Source of the DNA: Clostridiales bacterium
GTDB taxonomy: Bacteria > Bacillota > Clostridia > Oscillospirales > Oscillospiraceae
Direction of reading: 5' to 3'
DNA: 11,063 bases
NCBI GenBank assembly: GCA_902363045.1
Contig: CABIYX010000003.1
Location: 134,869 to 145,931, forward strand
The notes beneath the pieces are model-generated. The model had not been told where the DNA came from and made no database searches. It saw nothing but the letters and a program-made list of their open reading frames with translations. Shown here one piece after another: positions 1-6,709 of the stretch (the first letter of the stretch is position 1; every line of letters begins with the position of its first letter). The position numbers and the translations under genes were made by a program.

Positions 1-562
1 GGGGTTCAGACAGGTGCACACCTTCATCTTCTCCACCTTGTCCACCGTCTCCCGGTCGGCGTACAGCACGCCGCCCTGCTCCAGAGGGGGACGTCCGTTG
101 GTGTACTGATCCTCGATGACCAGGTACTCCGTCTCCTCCGCGTTAACGAAGGGGGCGGTATAGGTGTGGCGGTCGGTGATGATGGTGTAGTTATCTTCGA
201 AGCCGTCCTCCTCCAGCATCTTCTGCACCTTGGCGTCGGGCCGGGGGGTGATCTTGTCGATCATGCTCCAGGGGAAGGAGACCTTGCTCTCATCCTTCAG
301 GTAGTCCAGGAAGCCCTGGGGGACCAGGCCGGCCTTTACCCACGCTTCGGCGTAGGCCATGGCGGCGGCGCGCACCTTGTCGCCGTTGTGGGAGCAGTTG
401 TCCATGCTCTGCACCGTGATGGGCATGGCTCCGGCCTGATAGCGCTCATACAGCAGGGCGGTGACCTTGCCCATAATCAGCTGGGGCTCCGCCCCGCGCT
501 CCAGGTCAGCGGGAGAGACGGAATATTCCTTCTCGGTGATGGTGAAGCTCACCATCTGCACG
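1..562 (-). pseudogene. uxuB: uxuB-like fructuronate reductase, distal fragment (cut by IS110, runs off the window)
   Basis: This is the middle part of a mannitol dehydrogenase/D-mannonate oxidoreductase family protein (fructuronate reductase, NAD-dependent interconversion of fructuronate and mannonate). The minus strand reads openly from VQMVSFTITEKEYS through DNCSHNGDKV, SFPWSMIDKITPRPD and VCTCLNP at the window edge. The SFTITEKEY, DNCSHNGDKV and SFPWSMIDKITPRP blocks are family hallmarks; the Asn and Lys of the DNxxxNG/SFPxxMIDKITP region belong to the active-site neighbourhood. The N-terminal half lies at 1839-2250, on the other side of the IS110 element. Joining the two pieces restores an NPSLQMVSF-like sequence, which is the normal family spacing. 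No stop occurs inside this piece, but without its N-terminal Rossmann part it is surely nonfunctional. Third positions are strongly G/C rich compared with the operon further right. Confidence 0.85.
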
Positions 563-689
563 ACCTGCTAATAAAAAATTGAAGAAATGCAAGGCTCTCT
601 GTAGGCCAAAAAAAGAGTATAAAAATCTAAGCCACCGCCTTTGAAAATTTTTGACGCCAGCCTTAGATAGGTGGATTTGAGATAGGATG

Positions 690-1583
690 TTAGGCTTCGA
701 GACTGTCCAGATACCGCTTCACGATAGCGTAGTAGGTACGCAGGAACTAGTTGGCGGAGGCCATCATGTAGACACGGTAGGGCTTGCCCTCGGTGCGTTT
801 CCTGTCCATAAACTGGTACACAGGCTCATCAGCAGGAGAACGCCGGAGAATAGTACTCATCACAAGAAACAGCGTCCTACGCAGGGCAGAGGAGTCACGT
901 TTAGAGATGCTGCGGCTGCGTACTTCCATCTGGCCGGAGTTGTAACTGTGCTTCTTGCACCACTTCTGGTACTTGGCCGTAAACGCTTTTTCGGACAGTC
1001 CACAGACACACTCACAATGCCAAAAGGCGGCAACAAAGTCCACCCATTTCTCGCTGCCATCCGCCCTGGCAGTGCTGGAAAACAGGCGGTTCGTGTCCGG
1101 GAAAGCGGCGTCAAGCAAGGAGATTAGATTGTTTTTAAGCATGGTCTGTACTTTAGCGCATTGCTGGTACTGCCGGTATGTGGTTTTCAGCATGAGCCGT
1201 ACTTCATCCTCCGGGATGTATCTGGGCAGCGCCAGCCAGTGGTCAAGGCCGTAATTGGCCAGCTTGATCGCATTCTTCTTATCGGTCTTGGCCCGCCGCA
1301 GACTGTTGTTCCCGTAGCCATGTACCAACATGGCATTCACTACGGAGACGTAAAACCCGGAATCGTAAAGGAAGCTGGCCACCGGTAGGTGGTAGTTCCC
1401 GGTGGCCTCCATCACTACGCGGGTCTCGCCATCCAAGTCTCCAAGCCGTCTGGGCAACTCGCACAACTCAGCATCGGTGAGCCCCACCTCAAAAGGCGGA
1501 ATCTCCATCTCCCCCAAAGGCCGTATGATGGCGATTATGCTCTTGCCTTTGGAAACATCAACGCCTACACAGTTCACGTTCAT
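690..1583 (-). pseudogene. IS110-family recombinase (DEDD transposase), inactivated
   Basis: This is an RNA-guided DEDD/serine recombinase of the IS110 family. The N-terminal RuvC-like domain is clear: CVGVDVSKGKS (first Asp), VVMEATGNY (Glu) and NNSLRRAKTDKKNAIKLANYGLDHW. The start is taken at 1583 (MNVNCVGVDVSK), where relatives start; an in-frame ATG at 1616 is the alternative. Three lesions are visible. The usual KTDxxDA motif reads KTDKKNA, replacing the last catalytic Asp with Asn (codon AAT). After WCKKHSYN the sequence jumps to SGQMEVRSRSISKRDSS, so roughly 120-140 residues between the two domains, including the start of the Tnp/serine domain, are missing. Finally, a TAG at 747-749 stands where Lys is expected (ASAN-stop-FLRTYY), while the frame continues to the natural TAA at 690. 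Catalysis by this copy is very unlikely. Confidence 0.85.
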
Positions 1584-1627
1584 TCCCCCAATACTAAATT
1601 TGCAACCGAATCCCATCTTTTTCTCGC

Positions 1628-1823
1628 TGCCGATTCAATCTATTGGGTGACGCGAACTCAAGGCTCAACCTACTTAAACCGAACGTCGCAACAAGAGGAT
1701 GGCTGACAATCTTGCTGACGGACTTCTTAGCCCAAGGAGGGATAGGTTAGCCAGTTGCTCCCCTTATTGTAGCTTTGGCGCGAGACGGATGAAACCCCCG
1801 GCTGGCTGCCGAGGGTTCCATCC
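1628..1823 (-). ncRNA. Putative IS110 bridge RNA (left-end guide RNA)
   Basis: The sequence upstream of the recombinase has the known bridge RNA order. First is a 5' stem-loop, 1787-1823, with 16 continuous pairs (two G-U) and loop AGCCA. Next is a target loop closed by UGGCU/AGCCA (1749-1753 with 1700-1704) and GCAAC/GUUGC (1754-1758 with 1688-1692), with an apical GGGCU-AAGA-AGUCC hairpin. Last is a donor loop closed by CGGUUUAA/UUGAAUCG (1674-1681 with 1631-1638). Candidate guides lie in the expected places. The left target guide AUCCCUCCU (1735-1743) is identical to the uxuB flank at 1839-1847. The right target guide GCAAG (1711-1715) complements the rebuilt site CTTGC. The left donor guide AGUAGGUUG (1666-1674) matches the right end AGCAGGTCG at 561-569 apart from two changes that still pair as G-U. 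The right donor guide AAUAG (1640-1644) complements CTATT at the left end. Ends are approximate. Confidence 0.75.
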
Positions 1824-1825
1824 TA

Positions 1826-1831
1826 ATTATA
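1826..1831 (-). promoter_or_regulatory. -10 box for the bridge RNA at the IS110 left end
   Basis: A perfect TATAAT lies about 7 bases before the first base of the 5' stem-loop, placing transcription start near 1818-1820. In IS110 elements the -35 box is often supplied by the right end once the element circularises. I see no good -35 match in the joined ends, so only the -10 call is firm. Confidence 0.6.
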
Positions 1832-1838
1832 TTGTAAT

Positions 1839-2250
1839 AGGAGGGATTGCGGAAAATTTCCACCAGCCGGGCCCAATCCGATCCGAACTGAGGGTCCGCC
1901 TTCAGGCTCTCAGTGACGGAAGACACAACCCGCTTCTCAATGGAACCGTCTGACTTGAGCAGCACCAGCAGGCTCATGCTGTCATAAGGGGCATAGACCT
2001 TGTCAATAATCTCATAGTCAAAGCCCTCAGCCACAATGACGCCCCGGTCATATTCCCCTGCGTCCAGCACACCCTGGAGCAGAGCAGCGGGAAAGGCCCG
2101 GAAGATGTTGCCCGCGCCGAAGTGAATCCAGGTGGGCTCATCATGTGTCTTCTTGCGAACGGCCTCCAGATCGAACTAGGGAAGCTCGTAGCCCTTGTCA
2201 GCCTACTGCTTGGCGTCGTAAGTACCGGCTTGAATCTCAGAAAGTTTCAC
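1839..2250 (-). pseudogene. uxuB: uxuB-like fructuronate reductase, N-terminal fragment with two nonsense codons
   Basis: This is the N-terminal half of the same mannitol dehydrogenase family gene whose rest is at 1-562. It starts at a GTG (2248-2250, VKLSEIQAG), 17 bases after the uxuA stop, with an AAGAAAGAAG purine stretch upstream. The NAD-binding segment WIHFGAGNIFRAFPAALLQG is followed by IVAEGFDYEIIDKVY, SMSLLVLLKSDGSIEKRVV and WARLVEIFRNPS, ending at the IS110 junction. Two in-frame TAG codons occur before the GAGNIFRAF motif: 2203-2205 (after DAKQ, where relatives often have Trp) and 2176-2178 (GYELP-stop-FDLEAV, where Gln is usual). So the gene carried, or later gained, lesions besides the insertion. 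Together with uxuA it would have converted fructuronate to 2-keto-3-deoxygluconate. Confidence 0.85.
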
Positions 2251-2267
2251 GATAACAGACTTCTTTC

Positions 2268-2560
2268 TTATTGCTTTTCCTGGTCCAGCTTGTCCAGCAT
2301 ATCCCAGATGCCCCAGATATACATGATGCCTAGGGCACGGTCGTGCAGGCCGTAGCCGGGACGGCAGGTGCCGGGGCCCTCGCCCTAAATCTGACGGCCG
2401 TGGTCGGGACGGATATAGCCCTCAAAGCCGCAGTCGTGATAGGCCTTTACGATGTCCAGGATGTGGGTATCGCTGTCGCAGTCCCAGTGAGAGGCCTCGG
2501 AGAAATTGCCGTTGAGGAAGTGCTTTATATTGCGGATGTAGGCAAAGGCGATATGTTCCC
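2268..2560 (-). pseudogene. uxuA: uxuA mannonate dehydratase, C-terminal remnant
   Basis: Only about the last 100 codons remain of mannonate dehydratase (D-mannonate to 2-keto-3-deoxygluconate, metal dependent; normally around 350 residues). Recognisable blocks are IAFAYIRNIKHF, DTHILDIVKAYHDCGFEGYIRPDHGRQI and RPGYGLHDRALGIMYIWGIWDML, ending in TAA at 2268-2270. A TAG at 2385-2387 interrupts GRQI-stop-GEG, where the family has Trp (GRQIWGE). Homology stops near 2555-2560. The following ~35 bases up to the stop of the next gene resemble neither gene, so this is a recombination scar. The remnant lies directly upstream of uxuB, the normal order of a hexuronate operon. Confidence 0.85.
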
Positions 2561-2594
2561 ATCTGTTTTTTGATATAGAGATACGCAAACCTTG

Positions 2595-3860
2595 TTATTC
2601 CTTTGCCTCCATAATATCCACAATCATGCGTTCGGTTTCCACCATACCAGGGTCTGCAATGAGCCCAACATTTTTTATCGTCTGTTCCGGGGTCCGCTCA
2701 CAGATCCCATGAGGCGCTCCTACCGCCGCTCCATGGACAGCCAAAGACGAAGCGGTAAACGCACAGTCCACTGCTGAAACCACTTTAAGACAGCAGCAAT
2801 GGTTTCCCCCTGTACAAATCATGCCTGTAATTGCTGCGGCCATATTGTCAATCGTCCGGTTCAGGGCCTCTTCATCTCCGCCCATCAGATAAGCAAGCGC
2901 ACAGGCAAGTCCAGTTCCGCCAGCAATTCCACATCCGCAGAACGCAGACAACTTACCGGAAAACTCCTTCATATACATGGTAACCAGATAGCTGATCGCA
3001 GTAGCACGAAGCATTTGTTCCCTCTCAATCCCTATTACCTGACAATAGGCCTGTAGGGGCAGCGTACAAATAATACCGTGGGTTCCGCTGCCGGTAATAC
3101 TCATCGCCGCCTTATCAATGCCCAAAACCCGGGCCTCCGCAGCTGCACAGGCCAATGCCTTTGCGCTCATGCGGGCATCATCCGAAAGCAGTCCCCCACC
3201 ATTTTGCCGGATCATCTCTTTCGTAATGACACAACACTCCCATTGCGCCCCGGACTGAGCCAATTCTCCGTTTACCTTATATGCCTCTTCCATAAACAAC
3301 AGTTTCTCCAAAGGGGCCTGCTGCGCGAAGGCAAACAACTGAGCAATCTGGTATTTTACAATAGGCGAGCGAGTCTCTTCCGTAGGGGTAAAATCTTTAT
3401 GGAACAATACCTCCCCATTTTTCTCAATGTGGCAAATGTTCGTGTGGCCCCCCTGCAGAATCGTCTGACAAGTGTCATGTTCCGTTTCCACCACAGCGCT
3501 GATATACAACTGGGAACTAATGCTGTCTATTTCCACACGGACCATCCCGGCTTCAATCATCGCTCTGGCTGCAGACACATCCTCCTCTGTGACGTGCTCC
3601 AGGACACAAAGCCCTTGTTCGGCATCCCCGCATAGAACACCAAGGGCGGCAGAATATGCATTTCCCACTTCGCTTGTCCCCGGAATTCCACAGGTAAATG
3701 CATTTTTATAGATTCCGGAATTAACACGGACCATGACCCGTTTTACCGGCTTCTGGCTTAGCGTTCTTGCTTTGGCGCAAGCTAACGCAATTGCTGCTGG
3801 TTCCGTCACTCCCAAAGCAGGCCTCATGTCCTCCCGGATCAGTTGGCATAATTCGTTCAT
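2595..3860 (-). CDS. UPF0597 / CyuA (YhaM)-type L-cysteine desulfidase or L-serine dehydratase-like enzyme
   Basis: This 421-residue protein has the full family length. Motifs seen: GVTEPAAIALA (17-27), NSGIYKNAFTCGIPGT (47-62), ITGSGTHGIICTLP (255-268), the glycine/cysteine segment FCGCGIAGGTGLACALAYLMG (307-327) and GMICTGGNHCCCLKV (346-360). The clustered cysteines (308, 310, 349 and the CCC at 355-357) are candidates for a [4Fe-4S] cluster, as in iron-sulfur serine dehydratases. Known members cleave L-cysteine to pyruvate, ammonia and sulfide; related ones deaminate serine. No transmembrane segments are seen, so it is cytosolic. The start is well supported: GCAGGAGGC ends 5 bases before the ATG and lies in the end of dhaL, whose stop is only 2 bases upstream, so the genes are coupled. 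It is the last gene of the operon and ends 35-40 bases before the broken uxuA. Which amino acid it uses cannot be told from sequence. Confidence 0.85.
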   Translation of the reverse strand: MNELCQLIREDMRPALGVTEPAAIALACAKARTLSQKPVKRVMVRVNSGIYKNAFTCGIPGTSEVGNAYSAALGVLCGDAEQGLCVLEHVTEEDVSAARAMIEAGMVRVEIDSISSQLYISAVVETEHDTCQTILQGGHTNICHIEKNGEVLFHKDFTPTEETRSPIVKYQIAQLFAFAQQAPLEKLLFMEEAYKVNGELAQSGAQWECCVITKEMIRQNGGGLLSDDARMSAKALACAAAEARVLGIDKAAMSITGSGTHGIICTLPLQAYCQVIGIEREQMLRATAISYLVTMYMKEFSGKLSAFCGCGIAGGTGLACALAYLMGGDEEALNRTIDNMAAAITGMICTGGNHCCCLKVVSAVDCAFTASSLAVHGAAVGAPHGICERTPEQTIKNVGLIADPGMVETERMIVDIMEAKE

Positions 3861-3862
3861 AC

Positions 3863-4519
3863 TTAAGCCTCCTGCTTTCCGACACTATTCAGGGCCGCCT
3901 GTCCTAGCAAATCCAGCTGATAGTACATCGTAACCGCCCCTGGGTCCAAATGCCCCACGCCTTTATTGGCCTGGTAGCAGGCACGCCCACGCACAGCCTC
4001 CATATCTCGGGTGGCTTCCATTCCCTGCTTAGCCCCCTGGCGCATGGTCTCCACAGCCTGTACTTCTCCTTCCGCAATGGTGCTGCGCATAGCTTCCACT
4101 GCCTGATACAGAGGATCAATCATCGTCTTAAATCCCGGCTTGCTGTTTCCGCGCTGCATGATTCCCTGGAGTTGTGCATCCAAAACATCCAACAGGCCCT
4201 GTGCATCCAGCACCTCGCGCTCTGCTACCGCACTGCTTGCTTTTAAATACGCGCTGGCATACAAGATCCCGGAAGATCCCCCTACGCCAGACATAATGGT
4301 CATGGCCACCTTCTTAAATAGATCCGCAAAGGAACAGGTGCGCAGCTGCGCTTCAATCTCCACCAGCTTGGTAAATCCGGTATTCATGTTGGCCCAATGA
4401 TCTCCATCACCAGTAGCCGCATCCAATTCCGTGATGTAGTCCTTTTCCGCCGCAATTTTAGCCGCGACACATTTTAAATAATCCACATACTGCTGAGTCG
4501 TCAACGCTACTTTATTCAT
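3863..4519 (-). CDS. dhaL: Dihydroxyacetone kinase, nucleotide-binding subunit DhaL
   Basis: The protein has 218 residues, the usual DhaL length of about 210. The Mg-nucleotide binding motif is ELDAATGDGDHWANM (31-45), with the three aspartates D33, D38 and D40 that hold the two magnesium ions. GVGGSSG (78-84), GRACYQANKGVGHLDPGA (178-195) and the all-helical barrel pattern complete the family signature. The Trp after GDGDH replaces the more usual Gly. The start follows dhaK by 3 bases, with GGAGG 10 bases before the ATG overlapping the end of dhaK. It should act with DhaK to phosphorylate dihydroxyacetone or a similar short ketose. With no DhaM phosphotransferase gene in the operon, it may use ATP directly, or a DhaM encoded elsewhere may recharge ADP on DhaL. 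Confidence 0.93.
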   Translation of the reverse strand: MNKVALTTQQYVDYLKCVAAKIAAEKDYITELDAATGDGDHWANMNTGFTKLVEIEAQLRTCSFADLFKKVAMTIMSGVGGSSGILYASAYLKASSAVAEREVLDAQGLLDVLDAQLQGIMQRGNSKPGFKTMIDPLYQAVEAMRSTIAEGEVQAVETMRQGAKQGMEATRDMEAVRGRACYQANKGVGHLDPGAVTMYYQLDLLGQAALNSVGKQEA

Positions 4520-4522
4520 CCC

Positions 4523-5515
4523 TCAATTCCTCCAAGCCGGCGCATTTGTTTCCGCGTCCAGGTATCCTTTCAGCTCCTCGTCCAGTTTGAGCAACGAAAC
4601 AGAGCAGCCGCTCATTTCCAGCGAGGTCATGTAATTGCCCACGTACCAGCGGCAGGGCTTTATCCCCTTGGCTTTCAAAAGCTTATCCACCTCGCCAGTC
4701 AGGATATACAATTCCATTAACGGTGTGCCGCCTAACCCGTTAATCATGACCGCCAGCTCTGCGTCAGCGAAATCCATATCCGCCAAGATATGGGAGCAGA
4801 GAATCTCCGCCAGCTCCTTGGCCGTTTTCACACTGGTCCGTTCCACGCCAGGCTCTCCATGAATGCCCATTCCAATTTCTATTTCCTGCTCACCCAGCGT
4901 AAAGCCGGGCTTTCCCACGCCGGGCAGCACGCAGGGCGTCATTGCCATGCCCATGGAGCGGGTATTGTCAATCACCTTCTGGGACAGATTCCGGATATCT
5001 TCCAGGCTCTTACCCGCCTCCGCAGCCGCACCGGCAATTTTATGGACAAATACAGTTCCGGCAATGCCGCGCCGACCGGTGGAATATACGCTATCGGGAA
5101 CAGCCACATCATCTTTGGTTACCACAGACATAACCTTGTAGCCTTCCATTTCGGCCAGTTCAGCTGCCATTCCAAAGTTCATAATGTCGCCGGAGTAGTT
5201 CTTTATAATCAGCAAGACTCCCTTTTCCCCGGCCACCTCATGGATCGCGCTCAGAATCCGGTCCGGAGAAGGCGATGCAAACACATTCCCCGATACCGCC
5301 GCATCCAGCATGCCCTGTCCCACATAGCCGGCATGGGCAGGCTCATGACCGCTTCCACCGCCTGAAATCAGTGCTACCTTATTTTTGTCTGGCTTCTGCC
5401 GAACGATGACCTCGCTTTCCGGTAAATAGCGCAAATTTTTCTCCGCAATTGCCAATCCGGCCAGCATTTCAGAGACCACGTGATCGGGATGATTAATTAT
5501 TTTTTTCATATTCAT
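4523..5515 (-). CDS. dhaK: Dihydroxyacetone kinase, substrate-binding subunit DhaK
   Basis: The protein is full length (330 residues). KVALISGGGSGHEPAHAGYVGQGML (46-70) is the Dak1 substrate site containing His57; NYSGDIMNF carries Asp110. GMGIHGEPG (216-224) holds His219, the residue that binds the ketose carbonyl covalently as a hemiaminal. VVTKDDVAV, TGRRGIAGT and NGLGGTPLMELY are also typical. Two in-frame ATGs compete: 5515 and 5509. The AAAAGGGG site lies 3-4 bases before the first and 9 before the second, and relatives begin MKKIIN, so 5509 is the better start. It is separated from the upstream ATC-hydrolase-like gene by 170 bases that contain no gene, the largest gap in the operon, so an internal promoter or processing site is possible. 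The substrate may be dihydroxyacetone, glyceraldehyde or a short ketose such as erythrulose. Confidence 0.93.
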   Translation of the reverse strand: MNMKKIINHPDHVVSEMLAGLAIAEKNLRYLPESEVIVRQKPDKNKVALISGGGSGHEPAHAGYVGQGMLDAAVSGNVFASPSPDRILSAIHEVAGEKGVLLIIKNYSGDIMNFGMAAELAEMEGYKVMSVVTKDDVAVPDSVYSTGRRGIAGTVFVHKIAGAAAEAGKSLEDIRNLSQKVIDNTRSMGMAMTPCVLPGVGKPGFTLGEQEIEIGMGIHGEPGVERTSVKTAKELAEILCSHILADMDFADAELAVMINGLGGTPLMELYILTGEVDKLLKAKGIKPCRWYVGNYMTSLEMSGCSVSLLKLDEELKGYLDAETNAPAWRN

Positions 5516-5685
5516 TTACCCCTTTTAAAATATATGGGACGGACTCCTGTTTCGTTTGAAGAGCCAAAACCTTCTCCAAACGCTCACAGGCTTCCGCCCC
5601 ATTCGATTTTCGCCGTTATCACATCGGACTGTTTTGTGGCGGCAAGCCAAATTTACCTTTTCAGGGTCAGCTTCTGCTTAGGCAG

Positions 5686-6171
5686 TTACTTCTTCTTGAA
5701 GCACATAGTACATTTGCCACACCCCGAAGCAATCGTATTCTTCAGGTCCATTTCCCATCCCATTTTTTCGGCCATGCCTCTGTCCATATCCATGCAGATA
5801 TCGCAGATGTCCGCCATGTACTTCTCATCATCCGTGAGTTTCTGCCACGCGGCTACCAGGGGACAGTATCCCAGATCAATCTCCAGTTCATCTTCGGTCT
5901 GCCGGACAATCTCACCCTCGTTTACCTTTTCCACACCATAGGTAAAAAACTCCTTAGCAAACTCATCAATCGTTGTCATGCCCTTGAAGCGGCTCTCATA
6001 CTGAAAATACCCCGCCCGCCGCATGGCATCTCGGGCGAACTCCAGAGGAAGGCCCTGCTCCAGTCCTTCTTTCACAAGGTAATAGTACCACCGGCCTCGA
6101 TTTTCATAAGCATTGCGGACAGAATCTACCTCATAGTCGTTTAAGTACTTTTTCGGCTCGTTGATAATCAT
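5686..6171 (-). CDS. L-2-amino-thiazoline-4-carboxylate hydrolase family protein, paralogue 2
   Basis: This 161-residue soluble protein resembles the L-2-amino-thiazoline-4-carboxylic acid (ATC) hydrolase family. Known ATC hydrolases open the thiazoline ring of ATC to N-carbamoyl-L-cysteine, on the way to cysteine; most clostridial members are untested. Seen here: a helical N-terminal part with ENRGRWYYYLVKEG (23-36), then DLGYCPLVAAWQKL (99-112), DICDICMDMDRGMAEK (121-136) and a terminal SGCGKCTMCF (149-158). The Cys/Asp/Arg pattern looks like a metal or active-site cluster. A long ATG-initiated extension to 6321 is possible, but it overlaps the previous gene by over 130 bases. The ATG at 6171, preceded by a GGGGGG run about 8 bases upstream and 16 bases after the previous stop, matches the paralogue's length. 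Compared with its neighbour it has a richer terminal cysteine cluster, suggesting a divided role or a heteromer. Confidence 0.75.
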   Translation of the reverse strand: MIINEPKKYLNDYEVDSVRNAYENRGRWYYYLVKEGLEQGLPLEFARDAMRRAGYFQYESRFKGMTTIDEFAKEFFTYGVEKVNEGEIVRQTEDELEIDLGYCPLVAAWQKLTDDEKYMADICDICMDMDRGMAEKMGWEMDLKNTIASGCGKCTMCFKKK

Positions 6172-6187
6172 TCTTCTGGCCCCCCAA

Positions 6188-6670
6188 TTACTTTTTGTAG
6201 AAATGCAATTCACAGACGTCGTCGCCACATCCGATTGCCTTTTCCAATTTGAAGCCAATGTGCTCATACAGGTCGAACACACCTCTGTCCACGTCCATAG
6301 CACAATCACAGATAGTGGCAATCTCCTTTTCGTCCTTGGTCAGTTTGGTCCACGCCCCGCACATAGGACAGTAGTGGAAGTGTACCACAGCTTCTTCATC
6401 GGTAAGGCTTTTCAGCTCCATGTGGAACTGCTTAATGTTGTGGTCATTGAGAAATGCGCCCATAAACTCAGGCACACTGTCGGTATCCGGATACAAGCCT
6501 CGATACAGATTGCCAAGTTTCCGGATTGCGCTGCGGGCGAACTTTTCTTCATCCAGTCCATACTGGCCGGCGCTTTTTACCAGCTCATAGTACCACAGTC
6601 CTCTGGTTTCATTGGCTTTTCGAATTTCGCTGGAGAGGAAATCATTGATCATATGCTCGTTTTTAATCAT
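6188..6670 (-). CDS. L-2-amino-thiazoline-4-carboxylate hydrolase family protein, paralogue 1
   Basis: This 160-residue protein is a close structural match to the next gene. It shows ETRGLWYYELVKSAG (21-35), HFHYCPMCGAWTKLTKDEKEIATICDCAMDVDRG (97-130) and the C-terminal KAIGCGDDVCELHF (144-157). The shared scheme is YCP-x-x-x-AW-x-KL-T-x-DEK, then CD-x-x-MD-x-DRG, then GCG-x-x-x-C. The tail cysteine pattern differs (CGDDVC here, CGKCTMC in the other). The start at 6670 (MIKNEHM) is chosen for the GGGAG 10 bases upstream and equal length with the paralogue; an in-frame ATG at 6703 lacks a good ribosome site. It follows dctM closely (stop at 6710-6712) and leaves 16 bases to the next gene. Probably cytosolic, acting on the imported compound. 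Enzymatic activity is inferred from the family only. Confidence 0.75.
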   Translation of the reverse strand: MIKNEHMINDFLSSEIRKANETRGLWYYELVKSAGQYGLDEEKFARSAIRKLGNLYRGLYPDTDSVPEFMGAFLNDHNIKQFHMELKSLTDEEAVVHFHYCPMCGAWTKLTKDEKEIATICDCAMDVDRGVFDLYEHIGFKLEKAIGCGDDVCELHFYKK

Positions 6671-6709
6671 AGTATATCGTCTCCCATTCATAGTCATTAT
6701 CAAACAGCG

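Larger units (their letters stand above)
563..1838 (-). mobile_element. IS110-family insertion sequence, degenerate, inserted in uxuB
   Basis: The element of about 1.28 kb splits uxuB in frame-compatible fashion. Read on the minus strand, the left end starts just after ATCCCTCCT (1839-1847, chromosome plus presumed core) with ATTACAATATAATTAGG. The right end finishes near AGCAGGT (563-569), followed by CG and then TGCAGATGG of uxuB. As usual for IS110 there are no long terminal inverted repeats and no obvious target duplication. The order is left-end non-coding RNA, recombinase gene, then about 130 bp of right end. It is shorter than typical IS110 elements because the recombinase gene has an internal deletion. 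Boundaries were set from where uxuB homology stops and from guide matches, and may be off by a few bases. Confidence 0.8.

Noticed and set aside
166..582. Plus-strand open frame of 138 codons opposite the uxuB fragment
   Set aside because: It is the shadow of a G/C-rich coding strand; the minus strand encodes clear mannitol dehydrogenase family motifs.
687..1706. Several plus-strand open frames opposite the IS110 recombinase and its RNA
   Set aside because: No ribosome sites or recognisable domains; the minus strand explains the sequence.
570..1839. TATTA found at both IS110 ends as a target duplication or TA core
   Set aside because: A TA core would leave TCC-TAG-CAG plus extra codons before QMVSF, against family spacing. 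The guide matches support boundaries at CT and near 562 instead, so the shared TATTA is probably chance.
1747..2070. A separate 107-codon gene starting MLDAGEYDRG
   Set aside because: It is an internal piece of the uxuB N-terminal fragment; its last 30 residues are read-through into the IS110 left end.
747..2387. Stop-codon recoding of TAG
   Set aside because: The residues expected at the TAG sites differ (Trp, Gln, Lys), and two other genes here end naturally with TAG.
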